NCBI GenBank assembly: GCA_045651985.1
Contig: JAZRTK010000044.1
Coordinates: 1 to 30,165 of the forward strand
Length of the DNA: 30,165 nucleotides
Source: SIG710 sp045651985
GTDB taxonomy: Bacteria > Bacillota > Clostridia > Oscillospirales > CAG-272
Direction of reading: 5' to 3'
Below the pieces are notes generated by a model. It worked only from the letters and a program-made list of their open reading frames with translations. It was not told the origin of the DNA and did no database searches. Positions 14,509 to 22,202 of this stretch are shown in pieces. Position numbers and translations under genes: made by a program. Numbering within the stretch: the first letter of the stretch is position 1; each line of letters opens with the position of its first letter.

Positions 14509-15999
14509 ATGATAAAGAGCATATTTACGTTTTCCGACGCGACCTACTACTGGGATCTGAGCGACTGCCGTATCAAGGGAGCAGAATATTCGGTCTGGCT
14601 TGACGGAGAGAAAGTACTGTCAACCGACAAGACCGATTTTACTATCAAAAACCTTGAGGCGGACAAGTCCTACAACATCGAGGTGTTTGCCAAAAAGGGC
14701 GACGAGAAGCTGATTTTTATAGCGGAAAAGTTCCGCACAAAGAAGATGCCCGATTTCGTAAACGTCCGTGAGCTTGGCGCAGTCGGTGACGGCAAGACCG
14801 TTGAAACTGCGGCATTGCAGAAGGCGATTGATGCTTGCGGCGAGGGTCAGACTCTCTATTTTCCCGCAGGAACGTATATGACGGGCTCGTTAAAGCTTCA
14901 CAGCAACATGGATATTTATCTGGACGAGGGTGCGACCATTCAGGGTACTGCAGATCCCGACGACTATCTGCCCAAGATAATCACTCGTTTTGAGGGACTT
15001 GCGGTGGAGACCTACAGTCCACTGCTACACATCGGAGACCTTGACTTTGAGGGCGGCACCAACACCGAAAACATCATGATTTACGGTAAGGGTGCTATTT
15101 TGGGCGGTTCAAGGGCTCTTTGCGATGCGGTTATCGACAGCGAAACTATCCGTCTTGCGGACTACCTTGAGTCTCTGGGTGACGAGCTTAAGACCTACGA
15201 GTGCTCAAGGACCATTCCCGGACGCGCAAGACCCCGTCTCTTGGGTATTTTTAATACCAAGAACGTAATTCTCAGCGGTCTTACTATCGGCAACGGTCCC
15301 TGCTGGAATATCCATTTCGTGTTCTGTGAGGACGTGCTTACATATAACTGCAAGATCGTTTCCCACAACGTATGGAACGGTGACGGCTGGGATCCTGATT
15401 CTTCGGTGAACTGTACCATTTTCAACTGCGACTTCGAAACGGGAGATGACGGTGTTGCAATAAAATCGGGCAAAAACCCCGAGGGCGACGTTATAAACCG
15501 TCCCACCAAGAACGTAAGAGTGTTCGATTGCCGTTTGCCCATAAGCCACGGTATCGTTATCGGAAGCGAGATGTCGGGTGGTATAGACGGAGTTTACGTT
15601 TGGGACTGCAACGCAGAAAGCTCAGGCTCGGGCTTCACTGTCAAGGGTACGAAAAAGCGCGGCGGATACGTAAAGAACGTGTACGTCAATAACTGCAAGC
15701 TCACCCGAATCTCTATCCGCTCCGTCCCCTACAACGACGACGGCAAGGGCGCAAAGCATCCCCCGTTTTTCAGTGATTGCTATTTTGAGGATATCATTCT
15801 CACGGGGCACTACGTAGATGGAAAAGGCGATCACGAGATCGAGCCTATATCCTTTATAGGAGTTGACGACGGCGAATACAAGATACACAATATAAATCTC
15901 AAAAACATAACCATCGACACCAACGGCGAGTGCAAGGACCATAATATAGTTCTTCGCAGTGTCAACGGACTCAATATCTCAAATCTCTCCGTAAGATAA
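14509..15999 (+). CDS. GH28 family glycosidase, polygalacturonase-like
   Basis: A 496-residue glycoside hydrolase of family 28, whose members hydrolyse galacturonan or rhamnogalacturonan in pectin. The first 75 or so residues look like a small fibronectin-III-type domain (DGEKVLSTDKTDFTIKNL). The right-handed beta-helix starts at NVRELGAVGDGKTVETAALQ. The family's acidic residues are present: D295-P-D297, D313-D314 in ETGDDGVAIKSG, and SHG with H347; the basic motif appears as FTVKG with K379, a variant of the usual RIK. There is no signal peptide, so it should act in the cytosol on imported oligosaccharides, probably as an exo-enzyme. GTGAGG (14496-14501) supports the start. It stands alone without transporters or other pectin genes. 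Confidence 0.93.
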   Translation: MIKSIFTFSDATYYWDLSDCRIKGAEYSVWLDGEKVLSTDKTDFTIKNLEADKSYNIEVFAKKGDEKLIFIAEKFRTKKMPDFVNVRELGAVGDGKTVETAALQKAIDACGEGQTLYFPAGTYMTGSLKLHSNMDIYLDEGATIQGTADPDDYLPKIITRFEGLAVETYSPLLHIGDLDFEGGTNTENIMIYGKGAILGGSRALCDAVIDSETIRLADYLESLGDELKTYECSRTIPGRARPRLLGIFNTKNVILSGLTIGNGPCWNIHFVFCEDVLTYNCKIVSHNVWNGDGWDPDSSVNCTIFNCDFETGDDGVAIKSGKNPEGDVINRPTKNVRVFDCRLPISHGIVIGSEMSGGIDGVYVWDCNAESSGSGFTVKGTKKRGGYVKNVYVNNCKLTRISIRSVPYNDDGKGAKHPPFFSDCYFEDIILTGHYVDGKGDHEIEPISFIGVDDGEYKIHNINLKNITIDTNGECKDHNIVLRSVNGLNISNLSVR

Positions 16000-16011
16000 A
16001 ATGATTTTTCC

Positions 16012-16050
16012 TTTCCCCGAGGGCAAATACCCTCGGGGAAAATTTTCTTT
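16012..16050 (+). terminator. Intrinsic terminator after the GH28 gene
   Basis: A perfect 12-base-pair stem, TTTCCCCGAGGG (16012-16023) with CCCTCGGGGAAA (16030-16041), has a CAAATA loop and a T-rich tail. Confidence 0.93.
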
Positions 16051-16070
16051 TGAAAACTTTTATTTTCCTC

Positions 16071-16099
16071 TTGACAAAAGAGAAATAACGTAGTATAAT
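16071..16099 (+). promoter_or_regulatory. Perfect consensus sigma-A promoter for ylxM-ffh-rpsP-khpA
   Basis: TTGACA at 16071-16076 and TATAAT at 16094-16099 are 17 bases apart. The segment from GTAGTATAAT to GTAAAGCA is nearly the same as at the rsmE promoter (3750-3769). Confidence 0.92.
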
Positions 16100-16101
16100 G
16101 T

Positions 16102-16120
16102 GTAAAGCAAATTGCTTTAC
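16102..16120 (+). repeat. Perfect dyad at the predicted ylxM transcription start
   Basis: GTAAAGCAA (16102-16110) and TTGCTTTAC (16112-16120) form an exact inverted repeat around a single A. The predicted transcription start (about 16106) lies inside it. It may be an operator, or a hairpin at the very 5' end of the mRNA that stabilises it. Confidence 0.5.
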
Positions 16121-16143
16121 AGCTGATTTTGGGCGGTGAAACT

Positions 16144-16476
16144 GTGTTTGAAAAGAATTTGAATATGGGTTATCTGCTCGATTTTTACGGCGAGGTGCTC
16201 AGCGAAAAGAAAAGGAACGTACTTGATTGGTATTACAACGGCGACCTTTCCCTTGCCGAGATCGCAGAGGAGATTGGCATATCTCGTCAGGGCGTCCGTG
16301 ACATTATCAAAAAGACCGAGGAAGAGCTGCTTTTCTTTGAGGAGCGTTTGGGTCTTGCGGGCAAGGCGAAAAAAGCCGCCGAGTCCATTCAAAAAGCAAT
16401 TTCACAGCTGGAGGATATTGAGGGGGCGGAGTCAGTCCGCGCAGAGCTTGAATCCTTGTCCGAAATATTAAAATAA
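16144..16476 (+). CDS. ylxM: YlxM/p13-like helix-turn-helix protein
   Basis: A small protein, about 110 residues, of the UPF0122/YlxM family, found beside ffh in Firmicutes and linked to the signal recognition particle pathway. The segment YLLDFYGEVLSEKKRNVLDW and the helix-turn-helix SLAEIAEEIGISRQGVRDII (about 35-55) are typical and resemble sigma factor region 4. In streptococci YlxM modulates SRP GTPase activity. The GTG at 16144 is preferred: GGCGGTGA (16132-16139) lies just before it and the family begins with a FEK-like stretch; a TTG at 16129 and an ATG at 16165 are also in frame. It is the first gene of the unit and ends 17 bases before ffh. Confidence 0.9.
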   Translation: MFEKNLNMGYLLDFYGEVLSEKKRNVLDWYYNGDLSLAEIAEEIGISRQGVRDIIKKTEEELLFFEERLGLAGKAKKAAESIQKAISQLEDIEGAESVRAELESLSEILK

Positions 16477-16493
16477 GAAAGGAACGCACAAAT

Positions 16494-17837
16494 ATGCCTT
16501 TTCAGAGCCTTAGCGAAAAGCTGAATAACGCTTTCAAGAAGTTCAGAAACAAAGGCAAGCTGACCGAGGCAGATGTCAAAGCGGGCATGAGAGAGATCAA
16601 GCTGGCTTTGCTGGAAGCGGACGTCAACTTCAAGGTCGTGCGTGAATTTATAAATACCGTATCCGAGCGCGCGGTGGGCGCAGAGGTCCTCGAAAGCCTT
16701 ATGCCCGCGCAGCATGTGGTGAAGATCGTAAACGAGGAGCTTACAAATCTCATGGGTGCCACCCAGAGCAAGCTCAATATCTCGCCCAAGCCTCCGACCG
16801 TCGTTATGATGGTAGGTCTCCAGGGCGCAGGTAAGACCACCCACGCAGGTAAGCTTGCGGGCCTTTACAAAAAGCAGGGCAAGCACCCGCTTCTGGTCGC
16901 CTGTGACGTTTACCGCCCCGCGGCTATAGAGCAGCTTAAGGTGGTGGGTGAAAAGCTCGATATCCCCGTTTTTACCCTGGGCGATAAGACTTCACCCGTG
17001 AAGATTGCCGAGGAGGGCGTAAAATACGCTATCCAAAAGGGCTACGATATGGTATTTATTGATACCGCAGGACGCCTCCATATAGACGAGGAACTCATGG
17101 AGGAGCTGAGATCAATAAAAGAGAAGGTAGAGCCTGCCGAGATACTTCTGACCGTGGACGCTATGATCGGTCAGGACGCGGTGAACGTGGCATCCACCTT
17201 TGATTCGCTTCTTGATATAACGGGCGTCGTGCTTACCAAGCTTGACGGTGATACGCGAGGCGGCGCGGCACTGTCTATCAGACAGGTGACGGGTAAGCCC
17301 ATTAAATTTATAGGTACGGGCGAAAAGCTTGATACTATCGAGCCCTTCCACCCTGACCGTATGGCGTCGAGAATTCTCGGCATGGGCGACGTGCTCTCCT
17401 TAATCGAAAAGGCAGAACAGGCATTCGACGAAAAGAAGGCGGCAGAGCTTGAGGCTAAGATCAGAAGTCAGACCTTTACGCTCGACGATTATCTTGATCA
17501 GTTCGCCCAGATGAAGAAAATGGGATCCCTTGAGCAGATCATGGGTATGATACCGGGCATGAACGCGTCTCAGATGAAGGACGCGAAAATCGATGAAAAG
17601 CAAATGGCAAGGACAGAGGCCATCATCAAGTCCATGACCAAACAGGAAAGAGAAAAGCCCGAGATACTCAACGCAAACCGCAAAAAGAGAATAGCGGCAG
17701 GCAGCGGCACCAGCGTCGAGGAGGTAAATAAACTTCTCAAACAATTTGAGCAGGTGCGCAAGATGATGAAGCAGCTTTCTGCAATGAACCCCAATAAGCT
17801 TGGCAAGCTTGGAAAAAGAATGAAACTTCCGTTCTAA
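16494..17837 (+). CDS. ffh: Signal recognition particle protein Ffh
   Basis: The GTPase of the signal recognition particle, which binds 4.5S/scRNA and signal peptides and delivers ribosomes to FtsY at the membrane. The 447 residues show the NG domain with GLQGAGKTT (from G108), DTAGRLHID, TKLDGDTRGGAALS and the GTGEKLD closing loop. The methionine-rich M domain follows, with MIPGMNASQMKDAKI and the RNA-binding segment RKKRIAAGSGTSVEEVNKLL. AAAGGA (16478-16483) supports the start. The gene order with ylxM before and rpsP after is the standard one in Firmicutes. Confidence 0.98.
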   Translation: MPFQSLSEKLNNAFKKFRNKGKLTEADVKAGMREIKLALLEADVNFKVVREFINTVSERAVGAEVLESLMPAQHVVKIVNEELTNLMGATQSKLNISPKPPTVVMMVGLQGAGKTTHAGKLAGLYKKQGKHPLLVACDVYRPAAIEQLKVVGEKLDIPVFTLGDKTSPVKIAEEGVKYAIQKGYDMVFIDTAGRLHIDEELMEELRSIKEKVEPAEILLTVDAMIGQDAVNVASTFDSLLDITGVVLTKLDGDTRGGAALSIRQVTGKPIKFIGTGEKLDTIEPFHPDRMASRILGMGDVLSLIEKAEQAFDEKKAAELEAKIRSQTFTLDDYLDQFAQMKKMGSLEQIMGMIPGMNASQMKDAKIDEKQMARTEAIIKSMTKQEREKPEILNANRKKRIAAGSGTSVEEVNKLLKQFEQVRKMMKQLSAMNPNKLGKLGKRMKLPF

Positions 17838-17888
17838 AAATTGCGGATTTCAAATAAAATTTTACTTATATTTTTGGAGGATTTTACC

Positions 17889-18134
17889 ATGGCAGTAAAA
17901 ATCAGACTCACAAGAATGGGTGCAAAGAAGGCTCCCTTCTACCGCGTAGTTGTTGCGGACGGCCGTTTCCCCAGAGACGGTAGATTCATCGAGGAGATCG
18001 GTTACTACAACCCTCTCACAAACCCCGCTGACATCAAGATCGATGCAGACAAGGCAAAGAAGTGGATCGCAAACGGCGCACAGCCCACAGACACAGTAAA
18101 GGCACTTCTCAAGAAGTCCGGCGCAATTGACTGA
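17889..18134 (+). CDS. rpsP: 30S ribosomal protein S16
   Basis: Ribosomal protein bS16, needed for assembly of the 30S 5' domain. The 81 residues begin MAVKIRLTRMGAKKAPFYRV, the family's hallmark, and continue with DGRFIEEIGYYNP. The GGAGG site at 17876-17880, 8 bases from ATG 17889, fixes the start; an upstream in-frame codon at 17841 has no such support. It lies 51 bases after ffh and 21 bases before khpA. Codon choice is more biased than in neighbouring genes, as expected of a ribosomal protein. Confidence 0.98.
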   Translation: MAVKIRLTRMGAKKAPFYRVVVADGRFPRDGRFIEEIGYYNPLTNPADIKIDADKAKKWIANGAQPTDTVKALLKKSGAID

Positions 18135-18135
18135 T

Positions 18136-18166
18136 AAATCAAGCGGTGAAGTGTAATGCTTGATTT
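18136..18166 (+). promoter_or_regulatory. Hairpin that encloses the khpA ribosome binding site
   Basis: AAATCAAGC (18136-18144) and GCTTGATTT (18158-18166) are perfect complements. The 13-base loop holds the Shine-Dalgarno GGTGAAG (18145-18151), and the AUG (18156-18158) sits at the loop-stem border. In RNA this would be a 9-base-pair stem that presents the ribosome binding site in its loop and covers codons 1-4. It may tune khpA translation. Confidence 0.55.
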
Positions 18167-18392
18167 GAAGGAAGTATTGTGCGACATAGCCCGCGCTATC
18201 GTTGACGAGCCCGATATGGTATCGGTAAAGGAGGAGGAGAACGGTGATACCGTTACTCTGACTCTTAACGTAGCTCCCGACGATATGGGTCTCGTTATCG
18301 GCAGACACGGCAGGATCGCCAAAGCTATCAGAAGCGTTATGAAGGCGGCTGCAAATAAGACCGGTAAGAGAGTCAACGTTGAGATCAGATGA
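18156..18392 (+). CDS. khpA: KH-domain RNA-binding protein KhpA
   Basis: A small single-domain KH protein (78 residues) of the KhpA/YlqC family, which with KhpB (Jag/EloR) binds RNA and affects cell elongation and small-RNA function in Gram-positive bacteria. The type II KH signature with its GxxG loop is in VIGRHGRIAKAIRS (about 49-62). GGTGAAG lies 4 bases upstream of the start. Position after rpsP is standard; rimM and trmD, which often follow, do not. Confidence 0.94.
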   Translation: MLDLKEVLCDIARAIVDEPDMVSVKEEENGDTVTLTLNVAPDDMGLVIGRHGRIAKAIRSVMKAAANKTGKRVNVEIR

Positions 18393-18413
18393 TTGACGTG
18401 CCAACGGCAACCG

Positions 18414-18450
18414 AACGAAAAGAGCGGATTTTTCCGCTCTTTTCGTTGCA
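18414..18450 (+). terminator. Terminator after khpA
   Basis: A perfect 15-base-pair stem, AACGAAAAGAGCGGA (18414-18428) with TCCGCTCTTTTCGTT (18433-18447), has a TTTT loop. In transcription the core AGAGCGGA/TCCGCTCT is followed by TTTCGTT as U-tract. It stands only 16 bases before the next start codon. Confidence 0.8.
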
Positions 18451-18463
18451 TAAGGGGAAATAA

Positions 18464-18982
18464 ATGGAAATAAAAATTCTTAAAGAGATAAAAAAAGATG
18501 CTATACGTTCGGCGCAAAAGCTATTCGAGAACTTGGCAGAAATAGCAAAGCTGACCGAAGTCCATATAAACTCACTGCCCAAATCGGGACTTATGGGAAA
18601 TTCGGACGAAACGGAAAAGAAAAAGAGCGTCCCATGCCACTATAAGTTCGTCAATGGCTTGGACAAAATTTTGACGGATATGGGAGAGCAGAGAAGCGTA
18701 CTTCTGCAACTTTCGGAAAAGCTCGACGAGCTTTCGTCGCAGGCGGAGTTCGAAGAAATTCAGTTGATTTCAGCCGCGGGTAAAATGCTTTTTGAATTGC
18801 TTGGAAAAATTGAAGAAACAGAGAAAGTGAGCGGTAGATTTCTCGGTACGCTGGATCGCGCCTCGGACGCCATAGGCAAAGGCGAGAACGCCGATTTTCG
18901 CTCTGCTGCGCGGCTCTGCCGAGAGTATTTTGAATTTATCACCAACACGGCTTCGTATATTGACAATTTGAAGTTTTTTTGA
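18464..18982 (+). CDS. Unknown helical cytosolic protein
   Basis: I do not recognise this 172-residue protein. It has no membrane segment or signal peptide and is rich in Glu, Lys, Leu and Ala, so it should be mostly alpha-helical. It looks like two helical blocks (about 1-40 and 60-170) around a polar linker with NSDETEKKKSVPCH. The N-terminal IKILKEIKKDAIRSAQKLF is amphipathic. Long helices with regular hydrophobic spacing recall PhoU-like or four-helix-bundle proteins, but no motif supports this. AAGGGGA (18452-18458) gives a clear ribosome binding site. A strong terminator stands just upstream and I find no promoter between them, so expression may rely on read-through. Its end overlaps the promoter for the next unit. 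Confidence 0.8.
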   Translation: MEIKILKEIKKDAIRSAQKLFENLAEIAKLTEVHINSLPKSGLMGNSDETEKKKSVPCHYKFVNGLDKILTDMGEQRSVLLQLSEKLDELSSQAEFEEIQLISAAGKMLFELLGKIEETEKVSGRFLGTLDRASDAIGKGENADFRSAARLCREYFEFITNTASYIDNLKFF

Positions 18983-18988
18983 TAAAAT
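18960..18988 (+). promoter_or_regulatory. Promoter for the lipid kinase and topB
   Basis: TTGACA (18960-18965) and TAAAAT (18983-18988, preceded by TGA) are 17 bases apart. The promoter overlaps the last codons and the stop (18980-18982) of the preceding gene. Transcription should begin near 18995. Confidence 0.75.
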
Positions 18989-19060
18989 ATAAAATGGAAA
19001 ACAATGTGCCCATGACGAGACGTCGGGACGAAATTATGCAAACTTTACAGGGGGATCAAA

Positions 19061-19948
19061 ATGGGAAAGAAGATATTGCTTATAATAAATCCCGTAGCGG
19101 GGAAAATGAAGTCCAAAAACGCGCTTTTCGATATAGTTCAGACCCTTTGTGATTTTGATTGCATTCCTACTATTCACGTAACGAAGAGAGCCGGCGAAGC
19201 GGCCGAAGTTGCTGAGCGCGAGGCGGAAAAATACGACGTTATCGCCTGTTGCGGCGGTGACGGCACGTTAAACGAGGTTATAAACGGAGTCCTTGCATCG
19301 GGCAAGGAGGTCAATATCGGCTATATCCCCACAGGTACCACCAACGATTTTGCGTCCAGCGTGGGAATCCCTACCTCTATTCAGAAGGCCGCCGAGCTTA
19401 TTGCTACGGGTGAGCCACGTAAGATAGACGTCGGAATGTGCCGCGACAAGTATTTTTCCTACGTCGCTTCATTTGGCGCATTCACCGCTGCATCCTACGG
19501 CGCGTCGCAGGCGGTAAAGAATGTACTGGGGCACTTTGCATACGTTCTTGACGGTATGACCGAATTGACAAAAATTAAGCCCATAGACCTGAAATTTGAG
19601 GTAAACGGCGAAACGTACGCAGGCGAATATTGCTTTGGCGGAATCACAAATTCCACCTCGGTCGCAGGCATCGTAAAGCTTAAGTCTGATCATGTGGATA
19701 TGTCGGACGGTCTTTTCGAGGTGGTAATGGTCAAGATGCCCAAGAACATAGCCGATATCAATGCGATAGTCACGGCGGTGACAACCTCGAAATTCGAAAA
19801 CTGCCGCATGATCGACTACTTCAGAACCGAAACCATTAAAATTACATTCCCCGAGAACATGTCCATGACCCTTGACGGCGAGGAATTCAGGTGCGGCGGG
19901 AATATAAGAATTAAAAATCTGAAGCAGAAAATAAGTATTATAAAATAA
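19061..19948 (+). CDS. Diacylglycerol kinase family lipid kinase (DgkB/YegS type)
   Basis: A soluble lipid kinase of 295 residues in the DAGK_cat family, which phosphorylates diacylglycerol or a similar lipid with ATP at the inner membrane face. The catalytic domain begins KKILLIINPVAGK, has the nucleotide-binding motif CCGGDGTLNEVING at about residues 62-75 and the PTGTTNDFA motif at about 91-99. The C-terminal beta-sandwich includes MTLDGEEF. In Gram-positive bacteria DgkB recycles the diacylglycerol left by lipoteichoic acid synthesis; whether that holds here cannot be seen. AGGGGGAT (19049-19056) supports the start. topB follows after 15 bases in the same unit. Confidence 0.93.
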   Translation: MGKKILLIINPVAGKMKSKNALFDIVQTLCDFDCIPTIHVTKRAGEAAEVAEREAEKYDVIACCGGDGTLNEVINGVLASGKEVNIGYIPTGTTNDFASSVGIPTSIQKAAELIATGEPRKIDVGMCRDKYFSYVASFGAFTAASYGASQAVKNVLGHFAYVLDGMTELTKIKPIDLKFEVNGETYAGEYCFGGITNSTSVAGIVKLKSDHVDMSDGLFEVVMVKMPKNIADINAIVTAVTTSKFENCRMIDYFRTETIKITFPENMSMTLDGEEFRCGGNIRIKNLKQKISIIK

Positions 19949-19963
19949 GAAAGGAGAGAGAAA

Positions 19964-22105
19964 ATGAAGGTCATTATCGCTGAAAAGCCAAGTTTGGCAC
20001 GAAATATAGCATCGGCGATCGGCGATAATCAGTCAAAGCGTCAAGGATATATACAGGTGGGCGACTACCTTGTTACCTGGGCGTTCGGACACCTTTTCTC
20101 TCTTGCGGATATCGAGCACTACAGTCCCACGGAAAATCCCCGATGGAGCATGGCAAATCTTCCCTGTATGCCTAAAGAATACCACTATGAACTGAAAAAG
20201 GGCAGTGATAAAAAGGTTGACGAGGGAGTTTTGCGCCAGTTTGAGACCATTCGCACCCTTTGCCGCCGCGAGGACGTTGACCAAATTATCAACGCAGGAG
20301 ACGCCGATCGAGAGGGCGAGGTCATCGTTCGCCTTTGCATACGCAAGGCGTTTGATGACTGTGAACTGCCCGAAAGTAAACGAGTAATGCGCTTATGGCT
20401 CCCCGACCAGACCCCCGAGACTGTCCGTGCCGCTTTGGCTGAAATGAAAGAAGACGCCGAATACGACAACCTGGCAAACGAGGGCTTTGCCCGCACCTTC
20501 ATCGACTGGCTCTACGGTGTGAACCTGACCCGATACGCCACTCTGCGTACGGGAACTCTTTTGCGCGTGGGCAGAGTCATAATTCCCATAGTTAAGGCAA
20601 TATATGACCGCGATATGGAGATACGCAATTTCGTTCCCGGCAAGTATTTTGCTGTTCGGAGCTGCGCCGAGACGGGCGGTGAAGCGGTAGAGCTGACCTC
20701 AAAGCAGAAATTCGACGTGCAGGACAAGGCAAAGGCAGAGCAGTATTGCGCCGAGCTTAACCGCCGTGGTGCCGTTGTGACTTCGGTAAAAAAGAAAAAG
20801 GAAGTTATTGCCCCCGGCAAGCTCTATTCACTTTCAAAGCTCCAGAACGTGCTGGGAAAGAAATATAAGATGTCGATGGCGCAGAGCTTGGAGATCGTTC
20901 AGAAGCTCTACGAGGAGGGATATCTGACCTACCCGCGTACAAACTCCGAGTATTTGGCAACGGCGGAAAAGGACAAGATGAAGAAGATAATCGCGAGCCT
21001 TTCCAAAATAGGCTACCCGGTGGTCTTCAAGGACAAGAAGACTATATTTGACGATTCCAAGATCGAATCTCACTCCGCTATCACGCCTACATATAAAATT
21101 CCCCACAAAGACCGACTGAACGAAAACGAGAAGGTCGTTTATTCCACAGTCGTGCGTCGCTTCGTTGCGGTTTTTTGCGCGCAGGATTGCACGGCACATA
21201 AGACCGAGATAAATATTGCGGTAAACGACACGGATACGCTGGAGAGCTTCACGCTCAAAGGCTCGGTGATTTTGGAAAGCGGTTGGACTAAATACGACGA
21301 TTTCAGCCAAAAGGATAAGATCCTGCCCAACCTTGAAAAGGGTGACGCGGTAAATATTGATTTTCAAACAGCGGAGAAGGAAACGTCGCCTCCAAAGCAC
21401 TATACCATAGAAACGCTGAACAATTATCTGAAAAACCCCTTCCGCGAGGAAAAATCCAAAGTCAGTGAGGAAGGCTCGGACGAGGACGATTATCGTGCGA
21501 TTTTCGAGGGACTTGAGCTTGGCACCGAGGCGACGAGAACGGGAATTATCGATAACGCCCGCAAGAGCGAGTACATTCTGCTCAAAAAGGACGTTTACAC
21601 CATACTTCCAGGCGGTGAATTTCTCATTGAATCTTTGCAGAGAATGAATATCAGCATGGATAAGTACAAGACAAGTGAGATAGGCAAGGCCCTCAAAAAG
21701 GTCTTCCGCGGAAATATGACCGTCCGTGAGAGCGTTGAGCTTGCCGAGAAGGAGATCGCCGTTTATTTTGAAAACAGCGAGATGCCTGTCGAGCAGGATA
21801 CCGACACGGGCTTCTTTGGCGACGTGGTGGGCAAATGTCCGCTGTGCGGACGTGACGTCAAGCGCGGAAAGCGCTCCTACGGTTGTACGGGATATAAAGA
21901 GGGCTGTAATTTCTCGGTCTGGAGCTATATTTGCGACAGAGCGATCTCCGTCTCTAATATGAAGCTTCTGCTTGAAACGGGCAGGACCTCAAAAATTCAG
22001 GGCTTCGTTTCCAAAAAGACGGGAAAGCCCTTTGATGCGGTGCTTGTTTTGCGTGACGGAAAAGCTGAATTTGATTTTTCAAATCAGCCTCAAAATACAC
22101 CTTGA
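19964..22105 (+). CDS. topB: DNA topoisomerase III
   Basis: A type IA topoisomerase, 713 residues, that cuts single-stranded DNA through a 5'-phosphotyrosine and decatenates DNA. The N-terminal TOPRIM domain begins KVIIAEKPSLARNIA and contains the metal-binding INAGDADREGE (about 107-117). The catalytic tyrosine is Y323 in GYLTYPRTNSEYL. A zinc-ribbon-like cysteine cluster follows near the C-terminus: CPLCGRDVKRG with later C residues in YGCTGYKEGC. The length fits the TopB group. AAAGGAGAG (19950-19958) supports the start. TopB copies are frequent both on chromosomes and on conjugative elements; no element genes are seen here, so this looks chromosomal. Confidence 0.96.
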   Translation: MKVIIAEKPSLARNIASAIGDNQSKRQGYIQVGDYLVTWAFGHLFSLADIEHYSPTENPRWSMANLPCMPKEYHYELKKGSDKKVDEGVLRQFETIRTLCRREDVDQIINAGDADREGEVIVRLCIRKAFDDCELPESKRVMRLWLPDQTPETVRAALAEMKEDAEYDNLANEGFARTFIDWLYGVNLTRYATLRTGTLLRVGRVIIPIVKAIYDRDMEIRNFVPGKYFAVRSCAETGGEAVELTSKQKFDVQDKAKAEQYCAELNRRGAVVTSVKKKKEVIAPGKLYSLSKLQNVLGKKYKMSMAQSLEIVQKLYEEGYLTYPRTNSEYLATAEKDKMKKIIASLSKIGYPVVFKDKKTIFDDSKIESHSAITPTYKIPHKDRLNENEKVVYSTVVRRFVAVFCAQDCTAHKTEINIAVNDTDTLESFTLKGSVILESGWTKYDDFSQKDKILPNLEKGDAVNIDFQTAEKETSPPKHYTIETLNNYLKNPFREEKSKVSEEGSDEDDYRAIFEGLELGTEATRTGIIDNARKSEYILLKKDVYTILPGGEFLIESLQRMNISMDKYKTSEIGKALKKVFRGNMTVRESVELAEKEIAVYFENSEMPVEQDTDTGFFGDVVGKCPLCGRDVKRGKRSYGCTGYKEGCNFSVWSYICDRAISVSNMKLLLETGRTSKIQGFVSKKTGKPFDAVLVLRDGKAEFDFSNQPQNTP

Positions 22106-22134
22106 ATTTTTTTTTGAAACTTTTTTCATTTTTT

Positions 22135-22163
22135 TGTGACCTTTTGGCACCTTCGTGCGTATT
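22135..22163 (+). promoter_or_regulatory. Possible ECF-type promoter of the sigma factor gene
   Basis: TGTGAC (22135-22140) and CGTATT (22158-22163) are 17 bases apart and fit the general ECF pattern (an xGxxAC -35 and a CGT -10). A T-rich run stands upstream. There is no sigma-A promoter of comparable quality before the gene, so autoregulation is likely. Confidence 0.45.
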
Positions 22164-22202
22164 ATAGGTGAAAGCAGGTCGCAAGCGGAAAGGAAAGTTG
22201 CA

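Noticed and set aside
18393..18420. TTGACG (18393-18398) as promoter of the unknown gene at 18464
   Set aside because: There is no -10 box at the proper distance, and the following terminator would stop the transcript.
22070..22135. Terminator after topB in the T-rich stretch
   Set aside because: A bulged stem (CTGAATTTGA/TCAAATCAG) lies inside the end of topB, but the T-run begins about 20 bases later, so it does not make a standard terminator.
22115..22140. TGAAAC at 22115-22120 as an ECF -35 box
   Set aside because: No CGT-type -10 element occurs 16-17 bases downstream; TGTGAC at 22135 fits better.
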